NCBI GenBank assembly: GCA_038147335.1
Contig: JAYQTK010000004.1
Location: 1 to 42,056, forward strand
Reading direction: 5' to 3'
DNA length: 42,056 nucleotides
From: Marisimplicoccus sp038147335
GTDB taxonomy: Bacteria; Bacteroidota; Bacteroidia; Flavobacteriales; Flavobacteriaceae
Shown here: one piece after another, positions 8,012-16,000 of the stretch
Layout of the letters: each line of letters starts with the position of its first letter
Position numbering within the stretch: the first letter of the stretch is position 1
Notes under the pieces: generated by a model
Told to the model about the DNA's origin: nothing
Database searches by the model: none
The model's input: only the letters and a program-made list of their open reading frames with translations
Program-made: the position numbers and the translations under genes

Positions 8012-8978
8012 ATGCAAAGCATAAAGGCTATATTAGTTTTCTCATCATTATTGCTATTAACATCATGTTCAAAAGATGATTATGGCCCTAGAGAAGTCAC
8101 CCAAGGGTCATCAATTTCTTATAATCCACCGTCATCTAGTTACGGTAATACATCTTCTACAACATCTCCTGCTTCAAGTTCAACTGAAACAAGCTCAACT
8201 TCAACTTCGACTCCTGCTTCAAGTTCAACTGAAACAAGTTCAACTGAAACAAGTTCAACTGAAACTAGCTCAACTGAAACAAGTTCAACCGAAACTAGCT
8301 CAACTGAAACAAGTTCAACCGAAACTAGTTCAACTGAAACAAGCTCAACTGAAACAAGTTCAACTGAAACAAGCTCAACTGAAACAAGTTCAACTGAAAC
8401 AAGCTCAACTGAAACAAGTTCAACCGAAACAAGCTCAACCGAAACAAGTTCAACCGAAACAAGTTCAACTGAAACAAGCTCAACTGAAACAAGCTCAACT
8501 GAAACAAAACAAGCTCAACAAATCAAGCTCAACTGAAACAAGCTCAACTGAAACAAGCTCAACTGAAACAAGCTCAACTGAAACAAGATCAACTGAAACA
8601 AGTTCAACTGAAACAAGCTCAACTGAAACAAGCTCAACTGAAACAAGCTTAACTTACTCTATCTCAGTTTCAGCACAAAGCTCTTCAAATTATATATTAT
8701 CAGGTACAGATTTAAATGGAGCTGTAAATGGAAATGATCCAAATATTACAATTAACAAAGGAGATACAATTAACTTTAATGTTGCTGCTAGTGGTCATCC
8801 CTTTTTCTTGATAAAAAACTCTAACGGAGGATTTGGCTCAGATAATTTAATTGAAGGTGTTTCAAATAATGGTGCTGAAAATGGCACTATAAGTTGGACT
8901 TCTCTAGAAAGTGGAACATACTATTACATATGTGAGTACCATCCAAGTATGATTGGTATAATTACAGTTAACGAATAA
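8012..8978 (+). pseudogene. Cupredoxin-domain lipoprotein with long SSTET repeat, frameshifted inside the repeat
   Basis: ATG at 8012 begins a lipoprotein leader (SLLLLTSC) followed by a Ser/Thr/Glu stalk. After 19 regular 15-bp repeat units a 19-bp irregular unit (8507-8525) shifts the frame, and the reading stops at 8536. The +1 frame continues with eight more units and then a domain from about 8650 to 8978 with GDTINFNVAASGHPFFLI and YYYICEYHPSMIG. This gives the His, Cys, His and Met ligands of a type I copper site (plastocyanin/azurin-like). The two parts clearly belong to one surface-tethered electron carrier. The shift could be an assembly error in the repeat, a real loss, or a slippage variant. 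No independent start serves the copper domain. Confidence 0.8.
8222..8645 (+). repeat. 15-bp tandem repeat array (AGCTCAACTGAAACA), 27 regular units plus one 19-bp unit
   Basis: Nineteen head-to-tail units occupy 8222-8506 and eight occupy 8526-8645. Units differ mainly at AGC/AGT and ACT/ACC synonymous positions; one AGATCA gives Arg. Each unit encodes SSTET. The irregular element at 8507-8525 is 19 bases, which is not divisible by three. Because 15 is, gain or loss of regular units cannot change the frame; only the odd element does. Confidence 0.95.
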
Positions 8979-8983
8979 ATAAT

Positions 8984-9436
8984 CTATCTAAAATTGATGA
9001 GATTTGTCTGAGATGGAAGATATAGGGGGTGTTTTGGGGTTCCATTAAGGTTTTTTCCAAAGCATTTAGGATTTAAAACTAATTTCTTTAAAAGTTTAGG
9101 CTCTTCAATGGAACTACCCCATGCATAAACTATTTGATCAACCTTATTAATTAATTTAATTAGCTCCTCAAAGTTTTTATCTGACATCCCTTTAGACTTA
9201 TCAAGCTCTTTTGGGTTTGGTGTAATTGTAGTAAAAATATTACCCACCAAAAAGCCACCAGAATTAAATTTTTTTGTAAAATTTATGAGTCTTCTGATTG
9301 TTGGATCATCATTTTTATCGTCAGCAAAAGATGGATTAAGCATTATATATAAAATTTTATTTTTGGATTTATCCCATTCTCTCTTGAGTGAATATCTCTC
9401 TTTTTTATCAATGCTAAACTCAGCCTCTCGAATCAT
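8984..9436 (-). CDS. DUF1643 domain protein
   Basis: 150 residues matching DUF1643 (PF07799): a start with REWDKSKNKILYIMLNPSFA, then DDPTIRR, GGFLVGNIFTTITPNP, and a C-terminal WG, HPLYL pattern. The biochemical function is unknown. Its ATG overlaps the stop of the upstream flavodoxin-fold oxidoreductase by four bases (ATGA), so the two are translationally coupled. No signal peptide; cytoplasmic. It converges with the cupredoxin gene, five bases apart. Confidence 0.8.
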   Translation of the reverse strand: MIREAEFSIDKKERYSLKREWDKSKNKILYIMLNPSFADDKNDDPTIRRLINFTKKFNSGGFLVGNIFTTITPNPKELDKSKGMSDKNFEELIKLINKVDQIVYAWGSSIEEPKLLKKLVLNPKCFGKNLNGTPKHPLYLPSQTNLINFR

Positions 9437-10008
9437 TTTTTACAATCTCTTTTTAAATCTTTTTCAACTACTCTAAGATATTTCATTCTTTTCTTTTCTG
9501 ACACAAATGGTACTGACCAGAATTGCTTAGTATTACTCCAATTACCTCCCCATCCAAAGACAAAAGTAAATACTCCAAGCACAAGTCTAAGTTTAACTGA
9601 ATTTAGATAAATAGTTTTAACTGGAAGAGAAGGGGCGCCATGAGTAAGATAACATCTTATTTTTTTCTTCTTAAGAAATGATCTAGGATAGGCATATGTC
9701 TTGGTAATATTTACAAACTCATATGCAAAGCCAGGTGTAAATACTTCATCAAAAAATGTTTCCATTTTTGGAGTTAGTCTAAACCACCAAACTGGAGAGA
9801 TAAAATATATTCTGTCTGACCAAGTTACCAGGTCCTTATATTTTTCTATTAATTCTTTTTTATCTCTATGAAGTTTATCTTCATATAAATCAACAGTCTG
9901 AAGTTTTTGATTTGGATGGTCATCAAGAATCTTTGATATAGTTTTAAAGATTCCATTGTGGCAAAAAGAGTTTTTATCTGGATGCCCAATTATTACTAAA
10001 TTATTCAA
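9433..10008 (-). CDS. NAD(P)H-dependent oxidoreductase, flavodoxin-like fold
   Basis: 191 residues of the Flavodoxin_2 (PF02525) family, which includes NQO1, MdaB and KefF: LVIIGHPDKNSFCHNGI at the start, then SDRIYFISPVWWFRLTPKMETFFDEVFTPGFAYEF in sections, and LTHGAP. These FMN/FAD enzymes reduce quinones or other electrophiles with NAD(P)H in the cytoplasm. The start is TTG at 10008. It forms a two-gene unit with DUF1643 and is divergent from ypdA with touching promoters, which suggests shared redox-stress control. Confidence 0.8.
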   Translation of the reverse strand: MNNLVIIGHPDKNSFCHNGIFKTISKILDDHPNQKLQTVDLYEDKLHRDKKELIEKYKDLVTWSDRIYFISPVWWFRLTPKMETFFDEVFTPGFAYEFVNITKTYAYPRSFLKKKKIRCYLTHGAPSLPVKTIYLNSVKLRLVLGVFTFVFGWGGNWSNTKQFWSVPFVSEKKRMKYLRVVEKDLKRDCKK

Positions 10009-10031
10009 TGGTAGAAATTAAAATTAGTAAG

Positions 10032-10039
10032 CAAAATTA
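10032..10039 (-). promoter_or_regulatory. -7 element (TAATTTTG) of the oxidoreductase-DUF1643 unit
   Basis: On the minus strand TAATTTTG fits TAnnTTTG and ends about 23 bases before the TTG start at 10008. It lies two bases from the opposite-strand -7 element of ypdA, so the two promoters should compete or be co-controlled. Confidence 0.4.
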
Positions 10040-10041
10040 AA

Positions 10042-10049
10042 TAAATTTG
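10042..10049 (+). promoter_or_regulatory. -7 element (TAAATTTG) of ypdA
   Basis: TAAATTTG matches the TAnnTTTG consensus and ends 14 bases before the ATG at 10064. It is back to back with the minus-strand element at 10032-10039. Confidence 0.4.
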
Positions 10050-10063
10050 TCCATACTTATATT

Positions 10064-11023
10064 ATGAAAGACTTAATAATTATTGGTGCTGGACCAATTG
10101 GTCTAGCTTGTGGAATCGAAGCAAAAAAAAATAATTTAGATTATATAATAATTGATAAAGGAATGCTTGTTAATTCAATTTATAACTATCCTGTCAATAC
10201 AACTTTTTTTTCTACTTCCGATAAACTAGAAATTGGAGATATTCCATTTATCTCACATAATGTTAAGCCCACAAGAACTGAAGCACTAGAATATTACAGA
10301 AGAGTTTGTGACTCATGGAGTCTTGACCTTGATTTATACAACGAAGTATTAGATATAAAAAATAAAACCTCACATTTTGAGTTAAATACTCAAAATGGGA
10401 TTATTAAATCAAAGAGAATTATCATATGTACAGGATTTTATGATATTCCATATCTATTAAATATTCCTGGAGAAGAGCTTAGCAAGGTTCTACATTATTA
10501 TAACGAATCTCATCCTTATTATAAAATGAATATTGCAATAGTTGGAGCTGGTAATTCAGCTGTTGATGTTGCTCTTGATACCTATAGAAAGGGTGCAAAA
10601 AGTGTTACAATGATTATCAGGGAAAAAGAAATTGGCACTAATATTAAATATTGGGTTAGACCTGATATAGTTAATCGAATAGAAAGTGGTGAGATAAAAG
10701 CACACTACGAATCTGAAATAAAAGAGATTAAAGACAAGTCTATAGTGATTAAATCTCCTAAAGGTATAACTGAGATAGATAATGATTTTGTATTAGCTAT
10801 GACGGGTTATCAACCTAATTACGATATACTTCAAAAACTTGGAGTAAATATCAATGTTGATGAGTTTAAAACTCCTGCGTATAATGAGGATACTATGGAA
10901 ACAAATGTTAGTGGAGTTTATTTAGCAGGAGTAATTTGTGGAGGGCTTAAAACTAATAAATGGTTCATTGAAAATTCTCGTGATCATTCAGAGAAAATTA
11001 TTAAACATATAGTAAAAAGTTAA
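10064..11023 (+). CDS. ypdA: YpdA-type putative bacillithiol disulfide reductase
   Basis: 319 residues, the usual YpdA/Bdr length. The FAD motif is GAGPIGL (Gly8-Gly13) and the NADPH motif is GAGNSAVD at 161-168; YPVNTTFFSTSDKLEIG and PFISHNVKPTRTEALEYYRR are typical YpdA segments. There is no CxxC redox pair like that of thioredoxin reductase, as expected for YpdA. The enzyme is known in bacillithiol-using bacteria to reduce bacillithiol disulfide with NADPH. A cytoplasmic thiol-redox role is inferred; no bsh gene is in the window. Confidence 0.85.
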   Translation: MKDLIIIGAGPIGLACGIEAKKNNLDYIIIDKGMLVNSIYNYPVNTTFFSTSDKLEIGDIPFISHNVKPTRTEALEYYRRVCDSWSLDLDLYNEVLDIKNKTSHFELNTQNGIIKSKRIIICTGFYDIPYLLNIPGEELSKVLHYYNESHPYYKMNIAIVGAGNSAVDVALDTYRKGAKSVTMIIREKEIGTNIKYWVRPDIVNRIESGEIKAHYESEIKEIKDKSIVIKSPKGITEIDNDFVLAMTGYQPNYDILQKLGVNINVDEFKTPAYNEDTMETNVSGVYLAGVICGGLKTNKWFIENSRDHSEKIIKHIVKS

Positions 11024-11025
11024 GT

Positions 11026-12354
11026 TTATCTCTTTACAACTTCTCCTTTTTTCATTACAAAACTTACATTTTGAAGTAAAGAAATATATTTTAAAACATT
11101 TCCTTTAACAGCAATTATATCTGCTTGTTTTCCAACTGAAATTGTTCCAACTTTATTATCAACCCCCATAAAAAAAGATGGCCAATATGTAGCTGATTTA
11201 ATTGCATCAAGTGGGTCTACACCCATTACATTTACCCATACATCTAATTCATTCCATGTACTCTGGGAGTGAAACTTCATAGGTATTCCACTATCAGTTC
11301 CAATTAGCATAACAACTCCTGCCTCTCTTAGTTGATTAAACTTTGTTTTAAGAGTTGGTTTCCTAATAGGAGTTAGCTGGAAGTATGGTAACTCCCCAGG
11401 TTTTTTGATTGAATTTTTTATATCGGTAATTATTGAATCAGGTAGTCCAAGATGCCAAGATTCATTATCAAGGTGCTCATTACTATCAATTAAATCTGTA
11501 TAATTATATAGCCCTTCTATAGTTGGAGTCCAGAATAGTGGTCCTATATTCATTTGTGCAGTTCTTTCATTTATCATTTCAATTACATCATCAGGATATC
11601 TTGGAGCTGATGATAATCCTGTATGTTCAAAATTGTCTATTCCAGCTTTTAAACCAAGTCTAATTTCTTCTGGACGATGAGAATGAGCAATAACTTTAAG
11701 ATTATGTTTATGAGCTTCATCTACTATTGCACTTAACTCTTCATAACTCATCTGGTCTTGGTCAATAAGTTTTATACAATCAACACCTGCATCGGCCAAA
11801 ATTCTAATTTTTTTTCTAGCATCTTTCTCTCCATCTACTCCCCATCTAAAAAGCTCAGTTCCTGGATATGGTTTTTTTTGAATAAATGGACCACTAACAT
11901 ACATAGTAGGTCCAGGTATTTCCCCTGAGTTAATTTTATCTCTTACATTGATGCTTTCATGAAGAGGGCCTCCAAGATCTCTTGCACTAGTAACACCAGC
12001 CATTAATAATTGATGAGCAGAAGAAGGCATAATCACATCTTGAAATAATTCAGGATAGGTCTTATCCCAATAACCATAGTCTGAGTGTCCATTTATCATT
12101 AAATGAACATGCATATCCCATAATCCAGGTAATACAGACATTCCCTCAGTACTTATAATTTCATAACTATCAGGTATACTTAGAGTCTCAATTGTTCCAA
12201 CCTCTGTTATGATATCTCCATCAATTAAAATAACGCTATCTGTTATTGGGGTATTTCCATAGCCATCAATTAAAGTACCTCCTACAAGTGCTTTCTTTTG
12301 AGAATAAGAAAAAGAAGAGATAACTATTGTAAAGTATATTAAAAGTCTTTTCAT
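11026..12354 (-). CDS. Exported amidohydrolase (imidazolonepropionase-like)
   Basis: 442 residues with a Sec signal peptide (about 1-19, ending FSYSQ). Amidohydrolase (PF01979) metal site is complete: MHVH with His82/His84, CIKLID with the probable carboxylated Lys195, AHSH with His224, FEHTG with His244, and LIGTDSG with the last Asp. Family members hydrolyse cyclic amides, imidazolones or dipeptides. Last gene of a minus-strand operon, two bases after the M20 hydrolase. The substrate is not known; the company of a carbamoylase-type enzyme points to a cyclic amide or ureido compound. Confidence 0.85.
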   Translation of the reverse strand: MKRLLIYFTIVISSFSYSQKKALVGGTLIDGYGNTPITDSVILIDGDIITEVGTIETLSIPDSYEIISTEGMSVLPGLWDMHVHLMINGHSDYGYWDKTYPELFQDVIMPSSAHQLLMAGVTSARDLGGPLHESINVRDKINSGEIPGPTMYVSGPFIQKKPYPGTELFRWGVDGEKDARKKIRILADAGVDCIKLIDQDQMSYEELSAIVDEAHKHNLKVIAHSHRPEEIRLGLKAGIDNFEHTGLSSAPRYPDDVIEMINERTAQMNIGPLFWTPTIEGLYNYTDLIDSNEHLDNESWHLGLPDSIITDIKNSIKKPGELPYFQLTPIRKPTLKTKFNQLREAGVVMLIGTDSGIPMKFHSQSTWNELDVWVNVMGVDPLDAIKSATYWPSFFMGVDNKVGTISVGKQADIIAVKGNVLKYISLLQNVSFVMKKGEVVKR

Positions 12355-12356
12355 AG

Positions 12357-13643
12357 TTAATCTATTTTTAAGTTATCAAATTTCAATATTGAATTAAGCA
12401 TTACATCAGTCCCTTTTTTTATCATATCAAAATCAGTAAATTCCTTTGGAGAGTGACTAATTCCATCCTTACTTGGTACAAAAATCATAGCAGATGGAGC
12501 TATTATAGCCATGTCTTGAGCATCATGTCCTGCTCCACTTGGCATAACTACTGAGCTATAACCAAAACTTTCAGAAACCTGTTCAATTACATTCATTAAT
12601 CTATTGTCCATTAATGCTGGGTCTCCTGTTGCATCAATTGGACTGAAAGAAAACGAGGTCTTTGTTTCACTCTCAATTAGCTTTGTGTTTTCTATAATCT
12701 TATTGTAAATCATGGAAATTTTTTCTGAGCTTAAATCTCTAAGCTCAAGACTTAGATTCACATTTCCTGGAATAACATTTGGAACCCCTGGCAGGGCAGA
12801 GATTCTTCCTACAGTACCAACTTGAGTTCCTTCAAAAGAATTTACAGTTTCATTTACCATTAAAACAAATTTTGCAGCTGCAATCATAGCATCTTGTCTT
12901 TGATTCATTGGTGTTGTACCTGCATGATTAGAGAATCCTTCAATCTCAACATTCCACCACTTAAGACCTACAATCCCATTGACAATTCCAATATCAATAT
13001 TATTACTATATAAATTATTACCCTGCTCAATGTGCATTTCAATAAATGCATGAATATCTCCAAGTTTTCTTTTTACTTCAAAAATTCTTTGCGAATTTCC
13101 ACCAATGCGATCAACTCCTTCTCTGTTTGAGTAACCGGAAGCAGTAACAACCTCTAATGTTTCATTATTTATTTTTCCTGCTAATGCTCTACTTCCAAAA
13201 ACACCACCTTCTTCATTTGTAAATACCAATAGTTCTAAAGGGTGCTTAACTTTAATTTTTTTATTGTGAATAGTTTGTAGTACTTCAACGGAAGCTATAA
13301 CTCCAACTTGACCATCATAATGACCCCCATTTGGAACTGCATCGATATGAGATCCAAATGAAATAGGTTTTAACTTACTATTTGAAGGATTATAAATGGC
13401 GATCAGATTACCTGCAAAATCTGTATATACCTTTGCTCCAATATTTTCTAACTTATTTGAAAGATATTTTCTTGCCTCAATATCATAATCACTATATGCA
13501 ATTCGATCATTTCCTCCATTTTCATTTGTACCTAATTGTTTTAAATTTTCAAATAAGTCTATAATTCTATCTTTATCTACTTCATAATTTTGAGCAGTTA
13601 AGAAATTAATAGTAAGTATATAAATTAATAAATGTTTTTTCAT
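12357..13643 (-). CDS. Exported M20 Zn-dependent hydrolase, hydantoinase/carbamoylase family
   Basis: 428 residues with a signal peptide (ending FLTAQ). It follows the allantoate amidohydrolase / N-carbamoyl-L-amino acid hydrolase pattern: GSHIDAVPNGGHYDG (His99, Asp110), FTNEEGGVFGSRALAG (Glu144/Glu145), EMHIEQG (His204), GFSNHAGTTPM with dimer-site His240, PSGAGHDAQ and ISHSPKEF as final metal ligand. The reaction is cleavage of an N-carbamoyl or related amide bond. An exported form is unusual, as most characterised members are cytoplasmic. Two bases separate it from each neighbour, so the three genes form one operon. Confidence 0.85.
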   Translation of the reverse strand: MKKHLLIYILTINFLTAQNYEVDKDRIIDLFENLKQLGTNENGGNDRIAYSDYDIEARKYLSNKLENIGAKVYTDFAGNLIAIYNPSNSKLKPISFGSHIDAVPNGGHYDGQVGVIASVEVLQTIHNKKIKVKHPLELLVFTNEEGGVFGSRALAGKINNETLEVVTASGYSNREGVDRIGGNSQRIFEVKRKLGDIHAFIEMHIEQGNNLYSNNIDIGIVNGIVGLKWWNVEIEGFSNHAGTTPMNQRQDAMIAAAKFVLMVNETVNSFEGTQVGTVGRISALPGVPNVIPGNVNLSLELRDLSSEKISMIYNKIIENTKLIESETKTSFSFSPIDATGDPALMDNRLMNVIEQVSESFGYSSVVMPSGAGHDAQDMAIIAPSAMIFVPSKDGISHSPKEFTDFDMIKKGTDVMLNSILKFDNLKID

Positions 13644-13645
13644 AA

Positions 13646-14731
13646 TTATGAGTTATATGAGTTTGATAATAAAGTGTGAAAATGATGAACACCTTTTTCT
13701 TTAGATGGAGAGAATCTACCAGCTTTATAAAATTTTGAGTTAATACCTTTTTGAACACCCTCAACTACGAATTCATCTTCTCTTTCAACCTTGTCTAATG
13801 AAGCCCCTGCTCCCAGATCTAGTTTTGATTCATCATATACATATGATAAAAATTGAACTTTTGTTTTTTTAATATTAATGGGTTTTACAATATTAATTGA
13901 TAAACCCCATGGATAAAAATTAAGCATAATATTGGGATAAAGCCAGTAATAGTATGCTGCAACATTTTTTCCATAATCAATATGTGATTTAGGAATTTCA
14001 AATGTTTCTTCACCATCCTTAGCATACCCAACCTGCAAATTATAATTATCATAAATTTCTGTGTCATAATCTCCATAATCAAGAACACTATTTAGATCAT
14101 TATGCACAAATGGAATATGAAATCCTTCCAAGTAGTTATCACAATAAAGTGCCCAGTGAGAGTTAACAATATAATCTTTGGATAAGTCTCCTCTATATTG
14201 AAGCTTATCTAGGGGTATAAAGCCAACTCTAGTTGAGATTTCGTCAAATATTTTTTGAATATCATATTTAGGTTCTAAACCCACAAAAAGGAATGGCCCA
14301 AAATTACTAATGGAGAATTCCTTTAAATTATCGTCTTCCCTAGGAAAATTTTTAGCATCATCAAATTCAGGCATAGATTTAAACTTTCCATCTAAATGAA
14401 ACTTTCTACCATGATACATACATCTTAAATCAGTCAAATTACATCGATCATTAACTATTATATTTGCTCTGTGTGTACAAACATTAGTTAAACATTTAAA
14501 ATTTTCCTCTTCATCTTTTACTAGAATTAATGGTTCCTCTATATAATCTTTCATAAACTCAAATGGGTAAACGTTTGAATTTACAGGCAAAACAGATTTA
14601 TGTTCAATAAATTGCCATGATTTATAGAAAACTTTATCCTTTAGTTCATTAAATACTTTGCTTGATTTATAAAAATCTGAGGGAAGAGTCTCTGCAACTT
14701 TGATGTTTTTATCTACATTAATTCTGCTCAT
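13646..14731 (-). CDS. Rieske-type ring-hydroxylating oxygenase alpha subunit
   Basis: 361 residues, no signal peptide. The N-terminal Rieske [2Fe-2S] site is CTHR (Cys85, His87) and CMYHG (Cys104, His107). The catalytic iron site is NYLEGFHIPFVH with Asn199, Glu202, His205 and His210 in the NxxExxHxxxxH spacing. Family enzymes hydroxylate or demethylate aromatics, amines such as glycine betaine or choline, and sterols. No ferredoxin or reductase partner is adjacent. First gene of the three-gene minus-strand operon and divergent from the Rieske lipoprotein gene; whether the product feeds the amidase-type enzymes is inference. Confidence 0.85.
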   Translation of the reverse strand: MSRINVDKNIKVAETLPSDFYKSSKVFNELKDKVFYKSWQFIEHKSVLPVNSNVYPFEFMKDYIEEPLILVKDEEENFKCLTNVCTHRANIIVNDRCNLTDLRCMYHGRKFHLDGKFKSMPEFDDAKNFPREDDNLKEFSISNFGPFLFVGLEPKYDIQKIFDEISTRVGFIPLDKLQYRGDLSKDYIVNSHWALYCDNYLEGFHIPFVHNDLNSVLDYGDYDTEIYDNYNLQVGYAKDGEETFEIPKSHIDYGKNVAAYYYWLYPNIMLNFYPWGLSINIVKPINIKKTKVQFLSYVYDESKLDLGAGASLDKVEREDEFVVEGVQKGINSKFYKAGRFSPSKEKGVHHFHTLLSNSYNS

Positions 14732-14822
14732 TTACACATAGTTAAAAGAATACTAAATTCTTTAAATTATAGTTTTATAATAAATATACATATTAGATTT
14801 ATTACATATTAGAATAAATTTT

Positions 14823-15361
14823 ATGGAAAGAAGAAAATTTTTACAAAATACATGTCCAACTGTAACGTTTGCTTTTTTTGGAATATCATTCATTCAAGCT
14901 TGCTCAAAATCTGACGATGAAGGATCATCTTACAGTTCTAGTCCGAATAATTCTCCCTCCGAAACATTAGGTAGTGGTTCTCAAGGAACTGGTATCAATC
15001 AGGTTCTCAAACTAATAATGGAATAAGTGTTAGTGGTAGTACTGTAACTCTTGACTTGACTAATTCAACATTTAGCAATTTAAATAATCCTGGAGACTTT
15101 GTAAATTTAACATCAGTAGGAATGCTAGTTTTAAAAATTTCAAATACTGAGTTTAGAGCATTTGACAATTGTTGTCCACACAATGGTACTAAAGATTCAT
15201 GGTCATATTCAAATGAGCAGTTTAAATGTAATAATCATGGAAATAGTTTCTCAATTGATGGAAATGACATAAAGGATTGTAACTCAGGAGCAACATCGGG
15301 AGGGCTTAAGAGATATACTGCATCTCTTTCTGGAGATACTTTAACTGTTACAACTTCTTAA
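14823..15361 (+). pseudogene. Tat-exported Rieske [2Fe-2S] lipoprotein, one-base frameshift
   Basis: From ATG at 14823 the reading begins MERRKFLQ, a twin-arginine-like motif, then a hydrophobic run and the lipobox IQAC, then a Ser/Asn/Gly linker. It stops at 15026. The +2 frame continues the linker (GSQTNNGISVSGSTVTLDL from 15002) into a Rieske domain with CPHNG and CNNHG (CxH ... CxxH) and ends at 15361. Restoring one A at about 15001 (CAGG to CAAGG) gives GINQGSQTNNG, a smooth linker, so one base is probably missing. The alternative is a separate TTG start at 15056 without export signal, less likely. It leads the membrane protein-YceI set. Confidence 0.8.
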
Positions 15362-15364
15362 ATC

Positions 15365-16000
15365 ATGCTTAACAAGAGAAAATATTGGTTATTAATATTT
15401 ATTCTTGTTTTTAATTTTAATAATTTATTCACTCAAGATTTTTTCGATGAGTTTAATAGTTTAATTGAGGTTGAAAAGCCTGTTCTACTTCCTGAAAAAA
15501 TGATTTTTACTCAGAAAATCTTGTGGGGTGAAAAAGGTTTATTTAGAAAGACTGGTATTTCAAATCTTACTCTGGAAAATAGAGAAAAAGAACTTATAGT
15601 CAGAGAAAAAATGCTTAAAGCTCATCAGATAATAGGTTATATAACTTTTGCTGGTATGATCTATCAAGGTATTCTTGGAGGCAAACTTTATAATGGTGAT
15701 TATAGTGTTTATGATCAACACAAAACCCTTGGTAAAGTTGTAACTGCATCATATTTCACTGGAGCTGGACTATCTTTGTTTACTCCTCCTCCACTTGTAA
15801 GTAGAGAGAAGGAAGGCTTAAATAATATTAGACTTCATAAGATTTTAGCAAATCTTCATCTACCAGCTATGATAGTAACCAATATTTACTCAGACAAACA
15901 ATATGAAGCAGATAAGTATCGAGAAATTCATAAAAACGCTGCATATACTGCAGTAGCAAGTTATACTCTTGCTATGATTACAATTATACTTGATTTTTAA
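15365..16000 (+). CDS. Four-helix membrane protein with five aligned histidines (cytochrome b561-like?)
   Basis: 211 residues: signal peptide (about 1-24, ending LFTQ), a periplasmic stretch to about residue 85, then four hydrophobic helices near 88-106, 122-140, 160-175 and 192-209. Histidines sit at helix ends: His87 (KAHQIIGY), His119 (DQHKTLGK), His158 and His165 (LHKILANLH) and His189 (IHKNAAY). This resembles the haem-b ligand layout of b561-type cytochromes, although I cannot name the family. It is three bases after the Rieske gene and overlaps the yceI start by one base, like the E. coli yceJ (b561)-yceI pair. Haem binding and electron transfer are inferred. Confidence 0.65.
   Translation: MLNKRKYWLLIFILVFNFNNLFTQDFFDEFNSLIEVEKPVLLPEKMIFTQKILWGEKGLFRKTGISNLTLENREKELIVREKMLKAHQIIGYITFAGMIYQGILGGKLYNGDYSVYDQHKTLGKVVTASYFTGAGLSLFTPPPLVSREKEGLNNIRLHKILANLHLPAMIVTNIYSDKQYEADKYREIHKNAAYTAVASYTLAMITIILDF

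Noticed and set aside
8325..8507. Minus-strand Phe/Gln/Leu repeat ORF
   Set aside because: Antisense shadow of the same tandem repeat, with no start context or domain.
8076..8520. Open Leu/Gln/Lys-rich frame across the repeat array
   Set aside because: The 15-bp repeat has no stop in several frames, so it stays open by periodicity. Only the SSTET frame joins a leader and a copper domain.
8222..8645. Possible CRISPR array
   Set aside because: Units are contiguous, 15 bp and in frame; no spacers and no cas genes.
13382..13564. 60-codon plus-strand frame inside the M20 hydrolase gene
   Set aside because: Antisense to conserved coding sequence, with low-complexity aromatic content.
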